Part shown: piece after piece, positions 1-8,806 of the stretch
Layout of the letters: the number at the start of each line of letters is the position of its first letter
Position numbering within the stretch: position 1 is the stretch's first letter
NCBI GenBank assembly: GCA_902385635.1
Contig: CABMGN010000008.1
Span: 1-64,000 of the forward strand
Reading direction: 5' to 3'
DNA: 64,000 bases
Source of the DNA: an uncultured archaeon
GTDB taxonomy: Archaea > Nanobdellota > Nanobdellia > Pacearchaeales > GW2011-AR1
Translations under genes and position numbers: made by a program
Notes under the pieces: model-generated
Databases searched by the model: none
What the model was told of the DNA's origin: nothing
Seen by the model: the letters and a program-made list of their open reading frames with translations, nothing else

Positions 1-73
1 AAAGAGAATTATTATCAATAATAACCAAAGCCCCAATAACTACAAACATAAGAATCAGAAGGATAATTTTCAT
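1..73 (-). CDS. partial CDS, N-terminus of a membrane/secreted protein (MKIILLILMFVVIGALVIIDNNSL...), runs off the window
   Basis: ATG at 73 on minus strand overlapping the stop of the upstream ORF (ATGA); hydrophobic N-terminus. Confidence 0.6.
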   Translation of the reverse strand, partial: MKIILLILMFVVIGALVIIDNNSL

Positions 74-387
74 TTTTTTGTCGAATTTAGAACAGTACTT
101 TCATTCCCCTTCCAGTTCATGTTAATTGCATTTGAAGTAATTGCCTTTACATTACCAAAAGCACCACCCAACCAAGAAAAGTAAATCTTTCCTGCAGAAA
201 ACAAACCCGGAACTGTTTTATAATCAACTTGTTTGCCCGAGAAAACAAAAACCATACTTAAAACTAAAAAAAGAATTAGAACAATTATAAATATAGAAAC
301 AAGTTTATGACTAGATCTTTTAGCCTCTCCAAACATCCAGATAGCTAATAGCAACACTGCAAGAACAACAATAATCACCGTCCACAT
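70..387 (-). CDS. hypothetical membrane protein (two predicted hydrophobic segments)
   Basis: ORF with two N-terminal hydrophobic stretches; coupled to the downstream ORF. Confidence 0.6.
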   Translation of the reverse strand: MWTVIIVVLAVLLLAIWMFGEAKRSSHKLVSIFIIVLILFLVLSMVFVFSGKQVDYKTVPGLFSAGKIYFSWLGGAFGNVKAITSNAINMNWKGNESTVLNSTKK

Positions 388-424
388 CTTGATATTTCAA
401 TATAAGAGAAATATAAAAAGGTTT

Positions 425-700
425 CTAAGAATCAAAAGAGTACCCACAATTCTTAATTTCCCATATCTTCTTATCCAAATCATCTAAGGGAAAATCTTGG
501 TAACAGAAAACTTTAGGGCGATTCTTATAAACCAAGCACAATTTTGTCTCTGGATCTAAAAACTTACACCCAAAACAGCACTGCCCACATTTTTTACATT
601 GACCTTTTCTCTTACAAATCTTCTTCTTTACATAATTCTTGTCTACTAGCTTCATAAAATTCCTTCTTAGAAAGTTAGAGAATTTTAAAACAGACCTCAT
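425..700 (-). CDS. YkgJ-like Cys-cluster (Zn/Fe chelating) protein
   Basis: CKKCGQCCFGCKFLD...C...C motif typical of CxxCxxCC proteins. Confidence 0.65.
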   Translation of the reverse strand: MRSVLKFSNFLRRNFMKLVDKNYVKKKICKRKGQCKKCGQCCFGCKFLDPETKLCLVYKNRPKVFCYQDFPLDDLDKKIWEIKNCGYSFDS

Positions 701-717
701 TTTAGTGATAGTTTTAC

Positions 718-911
718 GCCCCCACCGCGATTCGAACGCGGGTTACCACCGTACTCCAAAGGGTTGCATTGAGATGCTAGATTTTGGTCTCTCATCGAGA
801 CAAAATCGCCCAGTCTGGATTTAGCCAGTTGAATGAAACTCCAAAGAGTCTCAAACAAATTCCTAGCGAAATTTGAGAGGGTGATGTACTTGGCCTCTGT
901 ACTATGGGGGC
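718..911 (-). tRNA. tRNA-Glu(CTC) with ~122-nt intron (exons 911-874 and 751-718)
   Basis: Acceptor GCCCCCA/TGGGGGC, T-arm CCGCG-TTCGAAT-CGCGG, anticodon stem TCACC/GGTGG; removing 873-752 restores loop CTCTCAC with anticodon CTC; central 4-bp helix CTCT/GGAG with 3-nt bulges CAA and TAC fits a bulge-helix-bulge site. Confidence 0.85.
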
Positions 912-962
912 TTGTCAATTAAAAGGCAGTTTTAGAATATAAAAAGATATCTTTTGGTAAAT

Positions 963-1034
963 AGCCCCACCAGGATTCGAACCTGGGTCACCGCCTCCAG
1001 AGGGCGATATACTTGACCGCTGTACTATGGGGCT
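963..1034 (-). tRNA. tRNA-Gln(CTG)
   Basis: Full cloverleaf: AGCCCCA/TGGGGCT acceptor, anticodon loop CTCTGGA, T-arm CCAGG-TTCGAAT-CCTGG. Confidence 0.9.
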
Positions 1035-1111
1035 ACAGCAATTTAAAAGAGGAAAAAGGGTATAAAAATCTATCAATAAACATTTATAAACTAAGGTTCA
1101 AAGACAGAAAT

Positions 1112-1399
1112 ATGAGTTTAACAAGAGCAAATAAGGTTTGGCTATTTATACTAGTCGTAGGCCTATTCTACATTTGTTTTTTATCAATACTAATAGATCA
1201 AACACAAGTAGTCTTTGAGAGAACAGTTCTTTTAGTTTTTTTAGCAGCAGGAGTTGCACTAATTCTTTCAATGGCACTCTCTAGTGTAGGTATAAATATG
1301 AAAAAGTTTAGATTTCTTCCAATAGAAATTTACGGGATAAAAATGTCTATAACCTTTTTTCTATTTTCAATTATAATTCTAAAAGTATTAGTGGGTTAA
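1112..1399 (+). CDS. hypothetical three-TM membrane protein
   Basis: ORF 1013-1399 begins inside the tRNA; internal ATG at 1112 is a more plausible start; hydrophobic segments. Confidence 0.55.
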   Translation: MSLTRANKVWLFILVVGLFYICFLSILIDQTQVVFERTVLLVFLAAGVALILSMALSSVGINMKKFRFLPIEIYGIKMSITFFLFSIIILKVLVG

Positions 1400-1983
1400 T
1401 GCTCTGCCCTACTTGTTAAATATCTAGCAAGGTAGTAAGCACTTCCAAAAAGAATAACTCCGGGGAGCAAGGCAATTCCTAGTGTAGGAGCCAAAATACT
1501 TGTTCCTATTGCTCCAATAGTACCTGCCCCAATCGATTCCAACGCTCGAACAGCATGGGGAATAGATTTTTCGACATCCTTTTGCAAAGCATCAATCTGC
1601 ATAATCATCTTACCATTTTTCAAAACTCGAATCTTTCGGTCTTCTTCAGAAATAACAAAAACAATGTTTCCTTTAATTTGGGAAGCACTTAAACCCGCAC
1701 TATGCCGAGTACCAAAGTTTTTGAAAGTTTTTTTAGATTTAATCATAACTCCGTAAGCTTTCATAATTCCGTTGTGATCTATTACAACAGCACCATCCAT
1801 TAGTGCAAGAGATTCTAGAAGTTTAGGGTTTTCAGTAACATTAAAAGGAGGAACATTTTGATTAACAAGCGGTTTGTACTCAACTGCCCCAATAACAAAA
1901 AGAGCACCCTCTCCCCTCTTGGCAATTCTCAGACCAACTTGCATAAGAGTTTCTTCAAGTTTTTTTATATCTTTTTTTATCAT
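1396..1983 (-). CDS. diadenylate cyclase (DAC/DisA_N) domain protein with C-terminal hydrophobic segments
   Basis: DGAVVID and GTRHSAGLS motifs correspond to the DGA and RHR-type motifs of DAC domains. Confidence 0.7.
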   Translation of the reverse strand: MIKKDIKKLEETLMQVGLRIAKRGEGALFVIGAVEYKPLVNQNVPPFNVTENPKLLESLALMDGAVVIDHNGIMKAYGVMIKSKKTFKNFGTRHSAGLSASQIKGNIVFVISEEDRKIRVLKNGKMIMQIDALQKDVEKSIPHAVRALESIGAGTIGAIGTSILAPTLGIALLPGVILFGSAYYLARYLTSRAEH

Positions 1984-2025
1984 TTTAAAATAAGTTTAAT
2001 CGATGGAAAAAAATTTGGAGAGTAT

Positions 2026-2634
2026 TTAAATGTTATGAAAAACTATCCTCGCATCTACGATTTTTCCGTTAATAAGAGGATTAATATCTAATTCATAGAC
2101 TCTTGGGTATCTTCTGGCGAACTCTACAAGATGCAAAAGGATTTCCTTTATCTTATTACGTTCTAGGTTAGAAACTTTTTTCGCGTCATTAATTTCAGAT
2201 ATCATTTCAAGGGCATCTTTCTCCTTAAAAAAATTAATAGCCCTGAAAGAAACATCTTTCTTCTCTTCGGTATGAATTCCCCCAGCACCAAAGGCAATAA
2301 CCTTCCCAAACTCGGGGGTTTCTTTAATTCCCAGCAAAAATTCTTTTCCAGAAAGTTGCCTCTGAATCATAACTCCACTTGCTCCCGGAATCCTCATTAA
2401 TTTCTCGAACGATTTCTCTAAAGAGGCATAGCTCCTAACACCAGTTATAACACCATCAACCTTATTTTTGTGTACTATTTGTTTACCTGAAACTTTAATA
2501 ACTAAAGGGAATCCTAGCATAACAATGATTTTCCTCAAATCTTTCTTTCTAGAAACAAAAAACCCTTCAACTATTCCAAATCCTCTTGAAGCTAAAAAAT
2601 CTTCTGCCTGTTTCTCAGTATAAACCTCTTTCAT
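2026..2634 (-). CDS. ADP-forming acyl/acetyl-CoA synthetase beta subunit (ATP-grasp)
   Basis: GFPLVIKVSG, GVMIQRQLSGKEFLLGIKETPEFGKVIAFGAGGI, ELDINPLI; ORF opens at 2649, MKEVYTEKQAED start at 2634 preferred. Confidence 0.8.
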   Translation of the reverse strand: MKEVYTEKQAEDFLASRGFGIVEGFFVSRKKDLRKIIVMLGFPLVIKVSGKQIVHKNKVDGVITGVRSYASLEKSFEKLMRIPGASGVMIQRQLSGKEFLLGIKETPEFGKVIAFGAGGIHTEEKKDVSFRAINFFKEKDALEMISEINDAKKVSNLERNKIKEILLHLVEFARRYPRVYELDINPLINGKIVDARIVFHNI

Positions 2635-2681
2635 CCGAGAGGGAACCAAACCTATTTATATATAGTTTTCTAATTCGTTAA

Positions 2682-3911
2682 ATGAAAAGAGAATTGAAGA
2701 ATTTTTTCTATCCCAAAACGATTGCAGTAATTGGGGCATCGGGAACAGAAGGCAAAGTAGGACACACCTTAATGGAAAAACTAAAAGTCTTTGATGGAAA
2801 AGTTATCCCGGTAAACATCCACAGAGAGATAATTGAAGGAAAGCAAGCGTACAAAACAGTAAAGGAATACTCAAAAGAAATAGATTTGGCAATAATAGCA
2901 ACACCCGCAAAAACAGTTCCAAGTCTTTTAAAAAAATGTGGGAAAAAAGGAGTAAGAAATGTTATTGTTATTTCTGCTGGTTTTGCAGAAACAGGAAATA
3001 AAAGACTAGAAAAAAAATTAATAAAAATTTCAAAGAAGAAAAGGATAACCGTCCTAGGGCCAAACTGTTTTGGGACAGCAAATCCCTATTCGAAGTTAGA
3101 TTGTACTTTTTCTAATACCCATCCTGGAAAGGGAAACATAGCCGTTATTAGCCAAAGTGGCGCTCTTTGGAGTTACCTTTCAGATTTAAAATTAAAGAAT
3201 AAAGGATTTTCGGGTTTCGTTAGCTTAGGGAATATGGCTCAGTTAGACTTTTCAGATTTTATAGAGTATTTCAATGAAGATGTAAAAACAAAAAAGATAA
3301 TACTCTACATAGAGAAAGTAAAAGACGGGAAAAAATTCCTAGAAGCATGCCAAAAATCAAAAAAAGAGATAATTGCAGTAAAGGCAGGTAAAACCGAAGA
3401 AGGTAAAAAGGCGACAATAAGTCATACCGGAAGTCTTGCAACAGATTATAAAATATACGAAGGAATTTTCAAGCAAGCCGGAGTAACAGTTAAAGAGACT
3501 TTAGCTGAAGCGATTGGGATAAAAAAAGAAAAAATTCCTATTTTTAACAAAAGAGTTTTAATCTTGACAAACGCCGGGGGGGCTGGGGCATTAGTTGCAG
3601 ATATATTAAAAAAACAAGGGAATAAAATTTTGAAACCAACACCACTAGATATTCTAGGTACAGCAAATGCAGAAAAGTACAAAATTGTTCTGGAAGGAAT
3701 AGCAAAGAAAAAAGAGCACTTAGACGCACTAGTAGCAATTTTAACCCCCCAAGAGATGTCCCAACCCGAAGAAACCGCCCAGGCATTAATAAAGTTCAAG
3801 CATAAAACAAGAAAGCAAGTTATAGCCTGCTTTTTAGGAGAGAGGTCAATAAACAAAGCTAAGAGATTACTACAAAAAAACAAGATAGTTTGTCTAACTC
3901 ATTGTTGTTAA
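2682..3911 (+). CDS. ADP-forming acyl/acetyl-CoA synthetase alpha subunit
   Basis: CoA-binding IAVIGASGTEGKVG, VLGPNCFG, ISQSGAL, phosphohistidine-type motif TISHTGSLA. Confidence 0.85.
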   Translation: MKRELKNFFYPKTIAVIGASGTEGKVGHTLMEKLKVFDGKVIPVNIHREIIEGKQAYKTVKEYSKEIDLAIIATPAKTVPSLLKKCGKKGVRNVIVISAGFAETGNKRLEKKLIKISKKKRITVLGPNCFGTANPYSKLDCTFSNTHPGKGNIAVISQSGALWSYLSDLKLKNKGFSGFVSLGNMAQLDFSDFIEYFNEDVKTKKIILYIEKVKDGKKFLEACQKSKKEIIAVKAGKTEEGKKATISHTGSLATDYKIYEGIFKQAGVTVKETLAEAIGIKKEKIPIFNKRVLILTNAGGAGALVADILKKQGNKILKPTPLDILGTANAEKYKIVLEGIAKKKEHLDALVAILTPQEMSQPEETAQALIKFKHKTRKQVIACFLGERSINKAKRLLQKNKIVCLTHCC

Positions 3912-3912
3912 A

Positions 3913-4569
3913 ATGAAATCTAAAGAAAATATTTCGAAAGTAATGAATATTCTAGAAAAGCATTATCATCACGAAGAGAGAACTACCCTAAACCGGATGC
4001 GAAAAAAGCCCAATGCTTTCAAAATACTAATTGCTTGCCTACTAAGTCTAAGAGCAAAAGATGAGGTAACAGATAAAATTTCAGAGAATCTCTTCAAGGT
4101 AGCAGATACCCCGGAAAAAATTTTAAAACTACCTACAAAAAAATTAGAAAAAATAATCTTTTCTTCCGGGCATTATCATAAAAAAGCTCAGACATTAAAA
4201 AGTGTTTCAAAAGAGCTCATTCAAAGATTTAAATCAAAAGTTCCAGAGGATAAAGAAGAATTAATGAGCATAAAAGGAATAGGCCAGAAAACATCAAATA
4301 TTGTTCTCTCTTTCGCATTTAATAAAGAATTCATACCCATAGACACCCACTGCCATAGAGTTTCAAATAGACTTGGTTGGGTAAAAACAAAAAATGCAGA
4401 CCAAACAGAAGTAGAGATCATGAAAATACTTCCAAAAAAATACTGGCAAGAATTTAATGGTATTTTTGTTTTGTTTGGAAGAACCATCTGCCAACCAATT
4501 TCTCCCTTCTGTAGTAAGTGTCCAGTATCAAAATACTGTCCGAGAATTAATGTTAAAAGAAGTCGTTAA
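3913..4569 (+). CDS. nth: endonuclease III (HhH-GPD DNA glycosylase, 4Fe-4S)
   Basis: HhH motif IKGIGQKTSNIVL, catalytic-type IDTHCHRVSNRLGW, Cys cluster CQPISPFCSKCPVSKYC. Confidence 0.9.
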   Translation: MKSKENISKVMNILEKHYHHEERTTLNRMRKKPNAFKILIACLLSLRAKDEVTDKISENLFKVADTPEKILKLPTKKLEKIIFSSGHYHKKAQTLKSVSKELIQRFKSKVPEDKEELMSIKGIGQKTSNIVLSFAFNKEFIPIDTHCHRVSNRLGWVKTKNADQTEVEIMKILPKKYWQEFNGIFVLFGRTICQPISPFCSKCPVSKYCPRINVKRSR

Positions 4570-5357
4570 GCCCGTACAATAACCTTAAGTGGAATCTCGC
4601 TAAGAGACACTTCAACAGAGTCTCTTTTATTAAAATCATAAATTTCCTGGTCTACTGTAACTATTCCACCATAATCTCTAGTTGATTCAAATCTTATGCT
4701 TCTATCCTCAGGAATTTCTCCAGAAAGGATTGTTGCTCTATACAAACGATTTCCCATATAGGGTTCTCTAACAATAAATTTTAATGTTTTTTCATCAAAC
4801 CCGAAGCAGCTTCCTCCTGCAGATTTATACCACGCACTAGAACCAGTTCCAGTTGTTACAATAACCCCGGAACTCCTCTGCTCTTCTTTAGCATCATTAA
4901 AATCTATTATATATCTAGAAGAGTGAAACTGGGTAGAAGTTCCAACATAAACATCATTAAGAGCAAGTTCATCTAAAATTTTTCCATTCAGTATAACTTT
5001 AATTCTCTGTCTTTCAATTATTTTAAAATTCCCTTCAAGAATACTTTCTAGAATTTCCATTTCATCAGCTTTCAAACTTTTCAGAAAACCCTCACTTTTT
5101 TCAGGTTCAGAATTAATTCCAAGAATTAACTGATTTTTAACTAGGTGGGACGCTCTAATAAAAGTCCCATCCCCCCCAATACTTATAACTAAGTCCACAC
5201 CTTCATAAAAATCTTCGCGTAACTCACCCGAAAGAGCAGAAACAAAGCTAATTTCTCTCTTAGAAAGAATATCTTTAACCTTTTTCAGAGTGCTTAAGTG
5301 AATTTCTGTGTTTCTTTCGTTATAAACAATTAAAACTTTTTCAAACATTTTAGGCAT
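4566..5357 (-). CDS. NAD kinase
   Basis: ISIGGDGTFIRA, LGINSEPEKSEGFL, TGTGSSAWYKSAGG; ORF extends to 5411 but MPKMFEKVLIVYN is a better start. Confidence 0.85.
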   Translation of the reverse strand: MPKMFEKVLIVYNERNTEIHLSTLKKVKDILSKREISFVSALSGELREDFYEGVDLVISIGGDGTFIRASHLVKNQLILGINSEPEKSEGFLKSLKADEMEILESILEGNFKIIERQRIKVILNGKILDELALNDVYVGTSTQFHSSRYIIDFNDAKEEQRSSGVIVTTGTGSSAWYKSAGGSCFGFDEKTLKFIVREPYMGNRLYRATILSGEIPEDRSIRFESTRDYGGIVTVDQEIYDFNKRDSVEVSLSEIPLKVIVRA

Positions 5358-5409
5358 AGAAAAGTAACAAGAAACCTTTATAAATACCTTCCCCCAAAAT
5401 TTAGTTATC

Positions 5410-5526
5410 ATGAAGAGAAGTTCTAGACGTTGGAAAAAGAAAGGCCAGATGAGGTGGAAATGGCAAAGAAAAAGACTCAGAAAAGAAAAACATAAGAGAA
5501 AGCAGAGAAGAGCTAGAGCTGGATAA
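5410..5526 (+). CDS. eL41-like ribosomal protein (38 aa, or 25 aa from internal ATG 5449)
   Basis: Not in ORF track; translates MKRSSRRWKKKGQMRWKWQRKRLRKEKHKRKQRRARAG, matching the Arg/Lys/Trp pattern of L41e. Confidence 0.7.
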   Translation: MKRSSRRWKKKGQMRWKWQRKRLRKEKHKRKQRRARAG

Positions 5527-5632
5527 GCACTTATTTCTTAAAATAATCCTAAAGTAATAACGCTGAAGGTAAAACTACCAAAATATCCCCATAATCTTTA
5601 TAAGCCAACTTGGGATTCTAGTATAGATTAAA

Positions 5633-6598
5633 ATGGTGGTGTCAGAAATTTGGACAGAGAAATATCGTCCTCAAAAGTTCTCAGAAGTTGCAGGTCAAGA
5701 AGAGATAGTCAAGCGTATAGAAGCCTTGACAAGTTCCCTAAATATACCACATCTCCTATTTGCAGGTCCTGCCGGGACAGGTAAATCAACCTTGGCCCTA
5801 ATTGTAGTAAGAGAATTATTCAAAGAAAACTGGAAAGATAACTACTTAGAACTTAACGCTTCGGATGAAAGAGGAATTAATATTGTAAGAGAGAAAGTAA
5901 AAAGCTTTGCACGAACAAAATCTTTAGGAGAAGTACCTTTCAAAGTAATTTTCTTAGATGAAGCAGATGCACTAACTCCTGAGGCTCAGCAAGCTCTGAG
6001 AAGAACAATGGAGAATTACTCTGCAACATGTAGATTCATCCTATCCTGCAACTATTCAAGCAAGGTAATTGATCCCATCCAATCTCGTTGTGCAATATTC
6101 AGGTTCAGACTTCTAGAGAAAAAAGATATTGAGAAGGTAATAAAAAAAATAACAGAAAAAGAAAAAGTAGAAATAACCCCCGAAGCATTTGAAATTCTAT
6201 ATGAAGGAAGTGAGGGAGATTGTAGAAGAGCAATAAACCTTCTTCAGTCAACATGCTCTATAACCCCGAAAATAACCCCAGAGATAATTTCAACAGTAAT
6301 CTCTAATGCAAAACCAAAAGATATTCGTGTTGTTTTAGATTATGCTTTATCGGGAGACTTCCAGAAATCAAGAGATAAACTTCTAGATGTAATGTTAAAA
6401 GAATCCATTTCAGGTCAGGACGTTATCAAAGCGATTCAGAAAGAAGTTTGGAATCTTCCAGTAGAGCCAGATATCAAAGTGAAACTAACAGAAAAAACAG
6501 GTGAAACCGAATTCAGAATTGTTGAGGGAAGTGATCCATTCATACAGTTACAGTCTCTGTTAGCAAGTTTTGTTCTAGCAGGGTTAGGTAAAAATTAA
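5633..6598 (+). CDS. rfcS: replication factor C small subunit
   Basis: WTEKYRPQKFSEVAGQ, Walker A GPAGTGKST, DEADAL, SRC motif. Confidence 0.95.
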   Translation: MVVSEIWTEKYRPQKFSEVAGQEEIVKRIEALTSSLNIPHLLFAGPAGTGKSTLALIVVRELFKENWKDNYLELNASDERGINIVREKVKSFARTKSLGEVPFKVIFLDEADALTPEAQQALRRTMENYSATCRFILSCNYSSKVIDPIQSRCAIFRFRLLEKKDIEKVIKKITEKEKVEITPEAFEILYEGSEGDCRRAINLLQSTCSITPKITPEIISTVISNAKPKDIRVVLDYALSGDFQKSRDKLLDVMLKESISGQDVIKAIQKEVWNLPVEPDIKVKLTEKTGETEFRIVEGSDPFIQLQSLLASFVLAGLGKN

Positions 6599-6609
6599 TT
6601 TCCATAAAA

Positions 6610-7593
6610 ATGGCAGAAGAAATTAAACCAAAGAAACCAGGAGTAGGATTCGGAGTAATGCTTCTAAAAGGAAATAAAATTCTCCTCGGTAAAAGGCACG
6701 AAGATCCGGAAAAAGCAGATTCTGTATTTAAGGTAAGTAACTGTTGGACAATGCCGGGGGGAAAGTTTGACTACGGAGAATCTTTCGAGGAGGGAACCGC
6801 TAGAGAAGTCTTAGAAGAGACAGGAATAAAGCTAAATTCTATAGAAATGATAGGTGTTAATAGCGATATAAACGAACACGCACATTTCATAACTCTAGGA
6901 TTTCTATCAGAAGATTTTGAAGGAGATCCGAAAGTAATGGAGCCAGATGAAATAACAGAATGGCAATGGTTTGATTTAAACAATTTGCCGCAGAATATGT
7001 ATTTTCCAAGTACAAAAGTTCTGGAAAATTACAAAAAAGGAAAATTCTATATTAAACCTCTAAAAAATATAGAAATCGAATTAAGAAGTTTTATTTCGAA
7101 AGAAGATTACGAAAGGCTTCTAAGATTCTTTAGAGAAAAAGCGACACTTGTAAAAGAGGACTTTCAAGAAACCCATTATTTTAATTCCGAACAAGACTTA
7201 AGAATACAAAAGAATAATTTCGGTTGTAAAATCTGGTTAAAGAAAGGAAAAATCCACGATGAAGCCAGAGAAGAGTTGGAAATAAAATTAACAAAAGAAG
7301 ATTTTGAGAAAGTGCAAGAGCTCTTTGCTATACTCAACTATGGGGTCTCAATAAAATGGTTGAGAGACAGAAAACAGTTTGATTGGGAAGGGATAAAGGT
7401 TTGTCTAGATCTTACAAAAGGATACGGGTATATAATTGAATTGGAAAAAATAGGCTCGGAGCTAGACAAGGTTAGAATTTTAGAAGAACTTAGGCAGAAG
7501 TTCATTGAACTAAGGGTTCCTTTAACACCAAGAGAAGAATTTGAAAGGAAATTTGAGGATTACAAAAATAACTGGCAAGAAAAAATAAAATGA
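6610..7593 (+). CDS. Nudix hydrolase fused to a CYTH/thiamine-triphosphatase-like domain
   Basis: Nudix box GGKFDYGESFEEGTAREVLEETGI; C-terminal EIELR (ExExK-like) followed by alternating charged strands typical of CYTH. Confidence 0.75.
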   Translation: MAEEIKPKKPGVGFGVMLLKGNKILLGKRHEDPEKADSVFKVSNCWTMPGGKFDYGESFEEGTAREVLEETGIKLNSIEMIGVNSDINEHAHFITLGFLSEDFEGDPKVMEPDEITEWQWFDLNNLPQNMYFPSTKVLENYKKGKFYIKPLKNIEIELRSFISKEDYERLLRFFREKATLVKEDFQETHYFNSEQDLRIQKNNFGCKIWLKKGKIHDEAREELEIKLTKEDFEKVQELFAILNYGVSIKWLRDRKQFDWEGIKVCLDLTKGYGYIIELEKIGSELDKVRILEELRQKFIELRVPLTPREEFERKFEDYKNNWQEKIK

Positions 7594-8798
7594 GCCCCTC
7601 AAAAAAACAAGAGACTTGGATCGAAAAATATCGTCCTCAAAAATTCTCAGACATTAAGGGCCAAGACCAAGCACTAGAAAAACTAAAAGCATTCTTAAAA
7701 TATTTTGGAGGAAAGGGGAAAAAGTCTATTCTTTTACACGGCCCACCCGGGACAGGAAAAACAACAATAGCAATGGTTGCTGCAAAAGAATCAAACTCAG
7801 AAATCTTTGAGCTTAATGCTTCCGACCTAAGAAACAAAGATAAGCTAAAAGAAATCCTAAGACCGGCAATTGAACAAAAGTCCCTAGGTAAAGAGAAAAA
7901 AATAATTCTAGTTGATGAGGTAGACGGTATCTCAGAAGTCGATCGTGGGGGTTTAAGTGAGTTAATATCTCTTCTAGAAATAACAACACATCCAGTAATA
8001 ATAACTGCTAATGATGTTTGGAGCAGAAAGTTAAGTGACTTGAGGAAAAAATGTGAGATAATCCAGTTAAAAGACGTAGACAGCAAGATAATATCAGATG
8101 TTCTAAAAGATATTTTAGGAAAAGAATGTCTTGTTCTAAATGAAAACATAATAGAAAGCATAGCTGCAAGAGCGAGAGGAGATGTAAGAGCAGCGGTAAA
8201 TGATCTTCAAAGTGTTTCTAGAATGAGAGATCCTTCAAAGATAATCCTAGATGAAAGAAACAAAGAGATAGATATCTTTACAGTAATGAAAAAAATTCTA
8301 AGAGAGAAACCAACAAACGATACCTTAAAACTATTCGACTCTCTAAACATGAATATAGATGAAATTCTACTCTGGTTTGATGAGAATATACCTGAAGAAT
8401 ACCAAGGAGAAGAGCTAGTTCGTGCTTATGAACTAATGAGTAAAATAGATGTGTTTAGAGGAAGGGTACATAAGCAGCAGTACTGGAGGTTTTTAGTGTA
8501 TCAGAACCTTTTACTTAGCTACGGTATTGCTTCTGCAAAAAAAAGAGTGAAGACAAGATATACAACATACAAAAAACCAGAAAGAATTCTTAAAATCTGG
8601 CTACATAACCAGAAAACACTAAAGAAGAAATCAATAGCAATAAAATATTCTCAATATGTACATGTTGGAGAAAAAAGGGCACTGAATGAGTTCAGGATAA
8701 TCGGTCCAATTCTTGCGAACAATTCTAAAATTCAGAAAGAGCTAAAACTTTCAGAAGAAGAAATTCAGTACTTAGATTATTATAAAAATAAAGATTAA
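7590..8798 (+). CDS. rfcL: replication factor C large subunit
   Basis: WIEKYRPQKFSDIKGQ, Walker [19 protein letters not shown] overlap with upstream gene. Confidence 0.92.
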   Translation: MSPSKKQETWIEKYRPQKFSDIKGQDQALEKLKAFLKYFGGKGKKSILLHGPPGTGKTTIAMVAAKESNSEIFELNASDLRNKDKLKEILRPAIEQKSLGKEKKIILVDEVDGISEVDRGGLSELISLLEITTHPVIITANDVWSRKLSDLRKKCEIIQLKDVDSKIISDVLKDILGKECLVLNENIIESIAARARGDVRAAVNDLQSVSRMRDPSKIILDERNKEIDIFTVMKKILREKPTNDTLKLFDSLNMNIDEILLWFDENIPEEYQGEELVRAYELMSKIDVFRGRVHKQQYWRFLVYQNLLLSYGIASAKKRVKTRYTTYKKPERILKIWLHNQKTLKKKSIAIKYSQYVHVGEKRALNEFRIIGPILANNSKIQKELKLSEEEIQYLDYYKNKD

Positions 8799-8806
8799 TT
8801 CTAAAA

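Noticed and set aside
780-807. C/D-box guide RNA inside the tRNA-Glu intron (CGATGAG resembles a C box)
   Set aside because: No convincing CUGA D box or C'/D' pair; the sequence is better explained as a hairpin loop
639-918. ORFs 639-824 (+) and 697-918 (-)
   Set aside because: They overlie the intron-containing tRNA-Glu gene and have no protein-like features
3446-3883. Long minus-strand ORFs 3446-3883 and 3544-3786
   Set aside because: Antisense to the clearly coding acyl-CoA synthetase alpha gene; composition typical of reverse-frame translation
7637-8161. 174-aa minus-strand ORF
   Set aside because: Antisense shadow of rfcL (Ser/Phe-rich, no motif)
7590-8798. RfcL C-terminal IQYLDYY as a PIP-box
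   Set aside because: Does not satisfy QxxLxxFF spacing
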